Positions 1 through 6,344 of a stretch of 7,213 nt of DNA are shown in pieces (within the stretch, counting starts at the first letter, position 1; every line of letters starts with the position of its first letter). The notes under the pieces are model-generated. The model searched no databases. It was not told the origin of the DNA and worked only from the letters and a program-made list of their open reading frames with translations. Source of the stretch: Rhodanobacteraceae bacterium (GTDB lineage Bacteria; Pseudomonadota; Gammaproteobacteria; Xanthomonadales; Rhodanobacteraceae); NCBI GenBank assembly GCA_012270595.1, contig JAAXIA010000067.1:1-7213 (forward strand). The letters run 5' to 3'. A program made the position numbers and the translations under genes.

Positions 1-24
1 ATTGAGCAGTTCGAAGCCCAGTTC

Positions 25-777
25 ATGATTGGTCTTGGCGACTTTCTCATGTACACGGCCGTCGGCGGCGCGGCGCAACTGGTGGACGGCGCGCTAGGCA
101 TGACTTACGGCGTCACATCTGCCAGCATGCTGATGGGGCTGGGCATGCCTCCAGTGCTGGCTAGCGCCAGCGTGCATTACGCCGAGACGCTCACCATCGG
201 CGCTTCTGGTCTCAGTCACCTTTGGGCCCGCAACGTACGCCGCGATCTATTTCTGGCACTAGTCATCCCCGGTGCCATTAGTGTGCTGATTGGTTCACAG
301 CTACTGATGCACCTAAGCACGCATTGGGTCCATATCGCGCTGATTCCCTACCTTTTTGTTATCAGCCTGATCCTTTTGCTTCGCACTTTTAACTACCACA
401 CATCGTATCGGAGCGATGTGCCTCGCATAACCAAGGCACTAGGTTTTGTCGCCGGTTTTGTGGATGCCATCGGTGGTGGGGGCTGGAGCGCGATCACCGT
501 AACAACACTGGTCGCACGCGGAATGGAGCCGCGTTACGTTATCGGTAGTGTGCATCTGGCCAAGGGAATAGTAAGTGCACTGGCCAGCATCAGTTTTCTG
601 CTTAGTGTGGGTGCAGGCAAGCCTGGTGTTGTCGCCGGTCTGATTACCGGGGGCATCGTGGCTGCGCCCTTTGGCGCACTGCTGGTCCGGCGCCTTCCAG
701 CGCGTATTGCAACCTTGCTGGCCGGTCTGGCCGTTTTGGCTGTGAATGTACGCAGCGTAATCATGCTGCTGTGTTGA
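25..777 (+). CDS. TSUP (TauE/SafE, former DUF81) family membrane transporter, possibly 5'-partial
   Basis: This is a 250-residue hydrophobic protein with about eight likely membrane segments, roughly at residues 7-28, 33-48, 73-96, 101-120, 135-155, 176-196, 200-222 and 227-249. TSUP proteins move small anions, often sulfur oxyanions or organosulfonates, across the inner membrane; the substrate cannot be told here. The two-fold internal repeat of the family is visible. QLVDGALG (18-25) matches GFVDAIGGGG (144-153), and ASVHYAE (48-54) matches GSVHLAK (174-180). The short polar loop at 121-135 separates the halves. The second-half motif has Lys180 where I expect an acidic residue. The ATG at 25 gives a family-like N-terminus, but its ribosome binding site is poor and the frame stays open through positions 1-24, so the true start may lie before the window. 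roxA follows 24 bases after the stop, so the two may be co-transcribed. Family assignment is strong; substrate unknown. Confidence 0.88.
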   Translation: MIGLGDFLMYTAVGGAAQLVDGALGMTYGVTSASMLMGLGMPPVLASASVHYAETLTIGASGLSHLWARNVRRDLFLALVIPGAISVLIGSQLLMHLSTHWVHIALIPYLFVISLILLLRTFNYHTSYRSDVPRITKALGFVAGFVDAIGGGGWSAITVTTLVARGMEPRYVIGSVHLAKGIVSALASISFLLSVGAGKPGVVAGLITGGIVAAPFGALLVRRLPARIATLLAGLAVLAVNVRSVIMLLC

Positions 778-801
778 ACGTATGGTTTTAAATCAGAAGC
801 C

Positions 802-2031
802 ATGAGCGGACGTTACAATGTCGTTATGGCTACGATCTCTTCCTACCACCGCGGTCTGGCTCTGGAGGTGCGCGGTTCCAGAAACCAGATTCTGGGTATT
901 TCACCCGGTCGGTTTCTGCATGATTACTGGCAGAAAAATCCCTTGCTGATTCGTCAGGCTTTTCCTGACTTTATGCCGCCCATCGAACCGGATGAGCTGG
1001 CTGGTCTGGCCTGTCAGGACGGTGTACTGGCGCGGCTGATAAGTCATGATGCAGTGGGTAAGCACTGGAAAGTCAAAAACGGCCCCCTGACTGAGAGCGA
1101 TTTTGCACATACCGGTGATGCCAACTGGACACTGCTGGTGCAAGACGCGGACAAGTGGGATGCCGACGTCGCTACCTTGTTGGCATCCTTTGACTTTCTA
1201 CCCAGCTGGCGCATGGACGATATCATGATTTCCTACGCAGATCCGGGTGGTGGCGTAGGACCGCATGTAGACCAGTATGATGTTTTTCTATTGCAGGGGC
1301 TGGGTCAACGTCACTGGGCTATCAGCGATGATCCGCATGCGCCCAAGGATAGTAAACCGGATCTGGAACTGAAACAGCTTGAGCATTTTGAGCCAACACA
1401 TGCATGGCTGCTGGAACCCGGTGATATGCTCTACCTGCCGCCGGGAATAGCCCACCATGGCGTGGCGGTCAGCGCGCCGTGTATGACCTTCTCGGTGGGC
1501 ATGCGGGCAGCTTCACAGGCTGAGCTTATTACCGATTTGGCCGATTATCTTGCCGATCGCCTGCATGAGGAGCAGCGTTACAGCGACCCTGATCTCGAGC
1601 CGGCGCGTCATGCCGGTGAAATTGACTCCAGCGTCATATATCGCCTGAAGGCCGCCCTACCCCTTGCTTCCACACTGGACGACGAAATGCTCTACGACTG
1701 GTTTGGTCGCTTCATTACCCGTTACCGTAGTGCACAGACTCCAGCAACACCAGAGCGGACCTTAAGTGCCTCGGCACTTAAGAAGCGCCTCTTAGCTGGC
1801 ATGCAATTAATGCGTCACCCCTGGGTACGGATGGCCTGGAGTCGTCACAGGAACAAAGTCACGCTCTATGCCAATGGTCTGGCCTGGCCAGCGACAATGG
1901 AAATGGTTGTGTCTTTGTGCCAACAGCGTTGTTTTAGTCCACGCAGCACACTCAATGATACCGAACAGGCCCTGCTTCTGGCGCTGGTTAATGAAGGATA
2001 TCTGGTGCCGCATGACTGGTTGGAGTCATAG
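802..2031 (+). CDS. roxA: Ribosomal oxygenase RoxA/YcfD (JmjC-type, 2-oxoglutarate and Fe(II) dependent)
   Basis: This is a cytosolic protein hydroxylase. The E. coli homologue YcfD hydroxylates an arginine of ribosomal protein uL16 (L16), using O2 and 2-oxoglutarate and releasing succinate and CO2. The iron-binding triad is visible: His155 and Asp157 in GVGPHVDQYDVF, and His218 in PPGIAHHG. Arg170 (GQRHW) aligns with the arginine that binds 2-oxoglutarate in E. coli. The order is an N-terminal lead, a double-stranded beta-helix (about 95-235), a helical dimerisation part (about 240-310), and a C-terminal winged-helix-like part ending in ALVNEGYLVPHDW. At 409 residues it is longer than the E. 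coli protein (about 373). The extra length is mostly 25-30 residues before the conserved FLHDYWQKNPLLIRQAF block. ATG 826 is an alternative start; neither start has a good ribosome binding site (AGAAG sits only 2 bases before 802). A perfect inverted repeat lies within the gene at 1761-1782. Family call is sure; the uL16 substrate is inferred from homology. Confidence 0.93.
   Translation: MSGRYNVVMATISSYHRGLALEVRGSRNQILGISPGRFLHDYWQKNPLLIRQAFPDFMPPIEPDELAGLACQDGVLARLISHDAVGKHWKVKNGPLTESDFAHTGDANWTLLVQDADKWDADVATLLASFDFLPSWRMDDIMISYADPGGGVGPHVDQYDVFLLQGLGQRHWAISDDPHAPKDSKPDLELKQLEHFEPTHAWLLEPGDMLYLPPGIAHHGVAVSAPCMTFSVGMRAASQAELITDLADYLADRLHEEQRYSDPDLEPARHAGEIDSSVIYRLKAALPLASTLDDEMLYDWFGRFITRYRSAQTPATPERTLSASALKKRLLAGMQLMRHPWVRMAWSRHRNKVTLYANGLAWPATMEMVVSLCQQRCFSPRSTLNDTEQALLLALVNEGYLVPHDWLES
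1761..1782. repeat. Perfect 10-base inverted repeat within roxA
   Basis: The left arm CTTAAGTGCC (1761-1770) and the right arm GGCACTTAAG (1773-1782) are exact reverse complements separated by TC. As RNA this would form a 9-base-pair stem closing a CUCG tetraloop. It encodes TLSASALK in the linker ahead of the C-terminal domain of RoxA. There is no run of T after it, so it is not a standard intrinsic terminator. Function is unknown; it may be a coincidence. Confidence 0.85.
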
Positions 2032-2041
2032 AGCACTACTG

Positions 2042-2070
2042 TTGTCGGCCAGCGCAGCCAACGTTATAAT
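2042..2070 (+). promoter_or_regulatory. Predicted sigma-70 promoter of the sucAB-lpd operon
   Basis: A -35-like TTGTCG (2042-2047, four of six consensus bases) and a perfect -10 TATAAT (2065-2070) are separated by the ideal 17 bases. They lie just after the roxA stop and 74 bases before the sucA start codon. Transcription would begin near 2077, leaving an untranslated leader of about 68 bases. No extended -10 (TGn) is seen and I recognise no operator. This suggests that sucA-sucB-lpd is transcribed on its own, possibly with some read-through from roxA, since no terminator is visible in the gap. Confidence 0.72.
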
Positions 2071-2086
2071 CGCCACGTTTCTTCAT

Positions 2087-2116
2087 CGGCGGTCCGGGCC
2101 AACTGTGTAACCGCTG
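2087..2116 (+). other. Possible hairpin in the sucA leader
   Basis: CGGCGGT (2087-2093) can pair with ACCGCTG (2110-2116) in seven pairs including one G-U, around a 16-base loop. It lies in the predicted untranslated leader between the promoter and the ribosome binding region. It is GC-rich enough to form but short, has a large loop, and matches no riboswitch I recognise. Confidence 0.25.
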
Positions 2117-2135
2117 CGGGATTTCTTTATCTACC

Positions 2136-2148
2136 GGTGGTGATGTGA
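2136..2148 (+). promoter_or_regulatory. sucA translation initiation site: weak GGTGG and overlapping ATG-TGA / GTG starts
   Basis: GGTGG (2136-2140) is a degenerate Shine-Dalgarno sequence only 4 bases before the GTG start at 2145. An ATG at 2143-2145 shares its last base with this GTG and is followed at once by the stop TGA (2146-2148). The ATG therefore cannot start sucA and would form a one-codon start-stop. GTG 2145 is chosen because the N-terminus it gives (TRQFLESSELAAGNADYVE) fits the E1 family. No plausible ATG start lies in frame in the preceding 60 bases. Confidence 0.65.
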
Positions 2149-4997
2149 GCGCGAATCTGACTCGTCAATTCCTTGAGTCTTCTGAACTGGCTGCCGGTAA
2201 CGCTGATTACGTTGAGTCTTTATACGAGGCCTGGTTGGCTGATGCTAGCTCGGTTTGTGCACCTTGGCGTCACTATTTTGAGCACTGCAAAGGTCAGGAT
2301 GCAGCAGAGGTGTCGCATGCTGCGGCGATTGCCCGCATTCAGACGGCGCAAAAGCAGCGGCACACCACACCACTGCCACTTAACGATGCGCATGCACGTA
2401 AGCAAGCCGGTGTTTTGCGCCTACTCACTGCGTTTCGTTCACGCGGTCACCTGGCGGCCAGACTCGATCCCCTAAACCTCATTGATCGCCCACCGCCGCC
2501 TGACCTTGGGTTGGCTTTCCATCATCTCAGTGATCATGACCTAGATAGTGAATTTGACTGTGGTACGTATGCTGGCGGTGGGACACGCCTCAGCCTGCGT
2601 GAGCTGTGGGCGCGGCTGAAAAACCTCTACACCGGAAGCATCGGTGCCGAGTTTATGCACATTAGTGACCACACCCAGCGCAACTGGATATACACCCGAC
2701 TGGAAAAAGCTAACGGTAATCATGGGCTGGATACAGTCAGCAAGAAGCGCGTGCTTAAAGATCTTACCGCTGCCGAGGGTCTGGAGCGTTATCTCCACAC
2801 CCGCTATGTCGGTCAGAAGCGCTTTTCACTGGAAGGTGGTGACAGCCTGATCCCACTGATTAATGACATTGTTCATGCTGCGGGTGACAACGGAGTCAGA
2901 GAACTGGTCATCGGCATGGCTCACCGTGGCCGCCTGAACATGCTGGTAAACATTCTTGGCAAGCCGCCAAAGAGCCTGTTTAACGAGTTCGAGGGTCATA
3001 TCGAGCATAGTAACGACCCCATTCATACCGGCGACGTGAAATACCACATGGGTTTCTCCGCCGATGTGAAGACGCCCGGAGGTAATGTGCATGTTGCCCT
3101 GGCTTTTAATCCCTCACATCTGGAGATCGTCAATCCTGTCGTGGCCGGATCGGTGCACGCGCGTCAAGCCTTCCGCCACGATACCAACCATCAGCACTCC
3201 ATTGCCCTACTGGTGCATGGTGACGCAGCTTTGGCAGGTCAAGGTGTGAACATGGAGCTTTTCAACATGTCACAAGCCCGTGGCTTTGCCATCGGCGGCA
3301 GCCTGCATGTCGTGGTGAATAACCAGATTGGCTTCACCACCTCCAACCCGCAAGATGCGCGCTCTACCATGTACTGCACTGATCTGGCCAAGATGATCAA
3401 TGCGCCAGTGTTTCACGTCAATGGTGACGATCCAGAAGCGGTGATCGAGGTGACACGTCTTGCCTATGCGTTCCGCAAGACCTTCCGCAAGGATGTGGTC
3501 ATCGACCTGGTTTGCTACCGTCGGCATGGGCATAACGAAGCCGATGAGCCATCAGCCACGCAACCGGTAATGTACCAGCACATCAAGAAACACAAAACGC
3601 CACGTGCGCTTTATGGCGAACAATTGATTCGAGAGGGTGTCATCGCTGCGGACGAAATGCAGAAACTGATGGAAGCTTATCGTGCACGTCTCGAAGCGGG
3701 AAAACCAATGACGGCCTTAACTCCCTCACCGCTTAACAACATCCACATCGACTGGACCCGTTTTATTAAGGGAAGTTTGTCCGACCCGATACCCGGCAGC
3801 TTGAGCAAAAAGAAGTTGATGGCACTGGCCAGCAAACTTGTTAGGTTTCCGGATGACTTGGTGTTACATCTCCGTGTGGCCAAAATCTACGCCGATCGCA
3901 AGAAAATGGCTGCTGGCGAACAACCCAGTGATTGGGGTTTTGCCGAAAATCTGGCTTATGCCAGCTTGATCGACGCCGGCTATAACTTGCGTCTGGTGGG
4001 TCAGGACTCTGGTCGTGGTACCTTTTTCCATCGCCACGCGGTACTACATGATCAAAAGGACGGCCATACCTTCATGCCGTTATCTACCATCCGTGACCGG
4101 GCCAATGTGCAGGTCATCGACTCCTTGCTCAGCGAAGAAGCGGTGCTGGCCTTCGAGTATGGCCACTCCACAACCGACCCGCACACACTCAGTATCTGGG
4201 AAGCTCAGTTTGGCGACTTCGCCAATGGTGCCCAGGTGGTCATCGACCAGTTCATCAGTTCCGGCGAAGCCAAGTGGGACCGTCTTTCCGGTCTGGTTTT
4301 ACTGCTTCCTCACGGCTATGAAGGTCAAGGCCCTGAGCATTCTTCAGCGCGCCTTGAACGTTTTTTGCAGTTGTGCGCACTAAGTAACATGCAGGTATGC
4401 GTGCCCACCACGCCGGCGCAGGCTTTCCACATGATTCGGCGGCAAATGTTGCGTGATGTACGTAAGCCATTGATTGTGATGACACCCAAATCATTACTGC
4501 GGCATAAGCTGGCCGTATCCTCGCTCGACGAACTGGCCAACGGAAGTTTCCAGTTACTGATCGCCGATCACCGTCCACTGAACCCCCAAAAAATTCAGCG
4601 TGTCGTGCTGTGTTCGGGTAAGGTCTATTACGATTTGCTGAAGGAAGGCGAAAAGCGCCAGCTTGACAACGTGGCCATTACGCGTATCGAGCAGTTATAT
4701 CCCTTCCCGCGTCTCGAGGTGAGCAACGAGCTGGCCAGATATCCGGCGTTAAAAGAAGTCGTATGGTGCCAGGAAGAGCCAATGAATCAGGGCGCATGGT
4801 TCCAGATCCGCCACCATCTGCAAGCCTGCATAAACAATACACACAGCCAGTCTTACGCTGGCCGTGCCAATTCGCCCGCGCCAGCCACCGGGCATGTAAG
4901 TATGCACCACAGTGAGCAAGCCACACTGGTGGAGCAGGCACTCACTCCTGGACGGATCCCCGCTTTCTTGTTTAGCAAAGAATCCTCCAGCAGCTAA
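2145..4997 (+). CDS. sucA: 2-oxoglutarate dehydrogenase E1 component (thiamine diphosphate dependent)
   Basis: SucA catalyses the first step of the 2-oxoglutarate dehydrogenase complex of the TCA cycle: it decarboxylates 2-oxoglutarate and reductively succinylates the lipoyl group of SucB in the cytosol. The protein has 950 residues, close to the E. coli length of about 933. The E2-binding N-terminal helix is at about 8-47, the conserved RLLTAFRSRGHLAARLDPL block at about 92-110, and the dehydrogenase core from about 200 to 530. The ThDP/Mg signature starts at GDAA (359-362) and ends at NN (392-393). Substrate-binding histidines are His260 (GMAHRGRLN) and His301 (VKYHMGF). The pyrimidine-binding domain runs from about 596 to 790 with its probable cofactor-activating Glu664 in LSEEAVLAFEYG, and the C-terminal domain from about 793 to 945. 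GQDSGRGTFFHRHA (from 619) has Gln where many relatives have Glu, a substitution also found in other families. The start is GTG. The gene is intact, 60 bases before sucB, behind a strong predicted promoter. Confidence 0.98.
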   Translation: MSANLTRQFLESSELAAGNADYVESLYEAWLADASSVCAPWRHYFEHCKGQDAAEVSHAAAIARIQTAQKQRHTTPLPLNDAHARKQAGVLRLLTAFRSRGHLAARLDPLNLIDRPPPPDLGLAFHHLSDHDLDSEFDCGTYAGGGTRLSLRELWARLKNLYTGSIGAEFMHISDHTQRNWIYTRLEKANGNHGLDTVSKKRVLKDLTAAEGLERYLHTRYVGQKRFSLEGGDSLIPLINDIVHAAGDNGVRELVIGMAHRGRLNMLVNILGKPPKSLFNEFEGHIEHSNDPIHTGDVKYHMGFSADVKTPGGNVHVALAFNPSHLEIVNPVVAGSVHARQAFRHDTNHQHSIALLVHGDAALAGQGVNMELFNMSQARGFAIGGSLHVVVNNQIGFTTSNPQDARSTMYCTDLAKMINAPVFHVNGDDPEAVIEVTRLAYAFRKTFRKDVVIDLVCYRRHGHNEADEPSATQPVMYQHIKKHKTPRALYGEQLIREGVIAADEMQKLMEAYRARLEAGKPMTALTPSPLNNIHIDWTRFIKGSLSDPIPGSLSKKKLMALASKLVRFPDDLVLHLRVAKIYADRKKMAAGEQPSDWGFAENLAYASLIDAGYNLRLVGQDSGRGTFFHRHAVLHDQKDGHTFMPLSTIRDRANVQVIDSLLSEEAVLAFEYGHSTTDPHTLSIWEAQFGDFANGAQVVIDQFISSGEAKWDRLSGLVLLLPHGYEGQGPEHSSARLERFLQLCALSNMQVCVPTTPAQAFHMIRRQMLRDVRKPLIVMTPKSLLRHKLAVSSLDELANGSFQLLIADHRPLNPQKIQRVVLCSGKVYYDLLKEGEKRQLDNVAITRIEQLYPFPRLEVSNELARYPALKEVVWCQEEPMNQGAWFQIRHHLQACINNTHSQSYAGRANSPAPATGHVSMHHSEQATLVEQALTPGRIPAFLFSKESSSS

Positions 4998-5045
4998 AAT
5001 TTCACGGATGCCTTGCACAGTAAAAGCATTTCACTCACGACACTC

Positions 5046-5050
5046 AAGAG
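5046..5050 (+). promoter_or_regulatory. Ribosome binding site supporting the ATG start of sucB
   Basis: AAGAG lies 7 bases before ATG 5058, a normal spacing. It favours 5058 over the in-frame TTG at 5013, which would add 15 residues that do not resemble the E2 N-terminus. Confidence 0.6.
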
Positions 5051-5057
5051 CCCTTAT

Positions 5058-6287
5058 ATGGTTACTGAAGTCAAAGTCCCGCCGCTTCCCGAATCCGTCA
5101 CCGAAGCCACCATCGCCGCCTGGCACAAACAGGTTAACGAAACGGTAAGGCGTGACGAAAACCTGGTTGACCTCGAAACCGATAAGGTTGTCCTGGAAGT
5201 TCCCGCTCCCGTCGATGGGATACTTAAAGAAATCCGCCATGTGTCCGGCGCCACGGTCAACAGCGAGGAAATAATTGCGATCATAGAAGAAGCTGCCCAG
5301 GTCGGCACAACGGCTGACAAGAAAGAAGCAAATGAAGACACCTCGCCAAACGGCGCATCGATGCCGCGCCCACCTGCCCCGGCGCAGACCACGGATGCCG
5401 ACGCTACGCCGGATGTAGGCGAACTGTCACCCGCTGCCCGCCGGGTGGCTACGGAAAAAAAGATCAATCCGGCCGAGGTCAGTGGTACCGGTCGGGGCGG
5501 TCGCGTCACCAAAGAAGACCTGCTCCGGCACGACCAGACCAGGTCCTTTCCAGAGAGTACGCAGCCGGCGGCAACACCGGCTACTTCACGTGCGCAGGAA
5601 CGCGTGCCCATGACCCGCATCCGCGCACGCATCGCCGAACGCCTGATGCAGTCCAAAAACTCCATGGCTATGCTCAGCTCCTTCAACGAGGTGAATCTGG
5701 CCGAAGTGGTAAAGATGCGCAAAACGCTAGGTGAGAGCTTTCAGAAGGAGTACGGTATCAAGCTTGGCTTCATGAGTTTCTTCGTCAAAGCCGCCGCCGA
5801 AGCCCTCAAACGCTACCCGTTGGTAAACGCTTCCATTGATGGCAGCGATATTGTCTACCACGGCTACCAGGATATTTCGATCGCTATTTCTTCGCAGCGT
5901 GGGCTGGTGACACCAGTGCTGCGTAACGTGCAGGATATGGGCTTTGCCGACATCGAAAAAGGCATCGCTGACTTCGCCGCCAAGGCACGTGCCAACAAGT
6001 TGTCACTGACTGACCTTCAAGGGGGAACTTTCACCATTACCAACGGTGGCACGTTCGGCTCCCTGCTGTCCACGCCCATTGTAAATCCACCACAGAGCGC
6101 CATTCTTGGCATGCATGCAATCAAGGACCGCCCTATTGTTGATCATGGCCAGATCGTTGTGGCGCCCATGATGTACCTTGCCATCAGCTACGATCATCGC
6201 ATTATCGACGGCAGAGACGCCGTGTTGTTTCTGGTTGATATCAAAACGCAACTGGAAAATCCACAGCGCATGTTGCTCGGTTTGTGA
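5058..6287 (+). CDS. sucB: Dihydrolipoyllysine-residue succinyltransferase, E2 of 2-oxoglutarate dehydrogenase
   Basis: SucB is the structural core of the complex. It accepts the succinyl group from SucA on its lipoyl arm and transfers it to CoA. From ATG 5058 the protein has 409 residues, a typical length. A single lipoyl domain covers about 1-76, with the lipoylated Lys43 in [11 protein letters not shown]. An Ala/Pro-rich flexible linker (about 77-120) leads to the peripheral subunit-binding domain (about 122-158, [13 protein letters not shown] to VTKEDLLRH), which holds E1 and E3. A second linker (about 159-181) precedes the catalytic acyltransferase domain (about 182-409). The acyltransferase motif DHRIIDG supplies His380 and Asp384. 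The NEVNL segment and the succinyl-type core identify it as an E2 for 2-oxoglutarate rather than pyruvate. An in-frame TTG at 5013 could extend it by 15 residues, but ATG 5058 has the better ribosome binding site and starts at the conserved [12 protein letters not shown]. It lies 60 bases after sucA and 57 before lpd, so one operon is likely. Confidence 0.97.
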   Translation: MVTEVKVPPLPESVTEATIAAWHKQVNETVRRDENLVDLETDKVVLEVPAPVDGILKEIRHVSGATVNSEEIIAIIEEAAQVGTTADKKEANEDTSPNGASMPRPPAPAQTTDADATPDVGELSPAARRVATEKKINPAEVSGTGRGGRVTKEDLLRHDQTRSFPESTQPAATPATSRAQERVPMTRIRARIAERLMQSKNSMAMLSSFNEVNLAEVVKMRKTLGESFQKEYGIKLGFMSFFVKAAAEALKRYPLVNASIDGSDIVYHGYQDISIAISSQRGLVTPVLRNVQDMGFADIEKGIADFAAKARANKLSLTDLQGGTFTITNGGTFGSLLSTPIVNPPQSAILGMHAIKDRPIVDHGQIVVAPMMYLAISYDHRIIDGRDAVLFLVDIKTQLENPQRMLLGL

Positions 6288-6344
6288 GTCAGTTCCAACC
6301 TGATTGCCAAAACGCAATGCCTTCAAGAAATCCGTGAGAGAAAC

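Noticed and set aside
774..819. Possible promoter for roxA (TTGAAC at 774 and TACAAT at 814)
   Set aside because: The hexamers are 34 bases apart, far from the 16-18 needed, and no other good pair was found.
3999..4007. Gln620 in SucA where many E1 proteins have Glu (GQD instead of GED)
   Set aside because: The likely catalytic glutamate is Glu664, which is intact, and GQD occurs in other known E1 families, so this is not loss of function.
4015..4383. A 122-codon plus-strand open frame inside sucA
   Set aside because: It is an alternative frame of the conserved pyrimidine-binding domain of SucA and carries no recognisable protein features.
5013..5057. A TTG start extending sucB by 15 residues
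   Set aside because: The added residues do not match the E2 N-terminus, and ATG 5058 has a well-spaced AAGAG.
5054..5722. A 222-codon open frame on the minus strand opposite sucB
   Set aside because: It is fully antisense to a certain sucB. Its product is a low-complexity Ser/Ala/Thr/Arg mix, as expected from the reverse of a GC-rich gene, and no domain is visible.
6303..6318. Small inverted repeat ATTGC / GCAAT between sucB and lpd
   Set aside because: There are only five pairs around a six-base loop, no T run follows, and it is too weak to be called a terminator; lpd looks co-transcribed.
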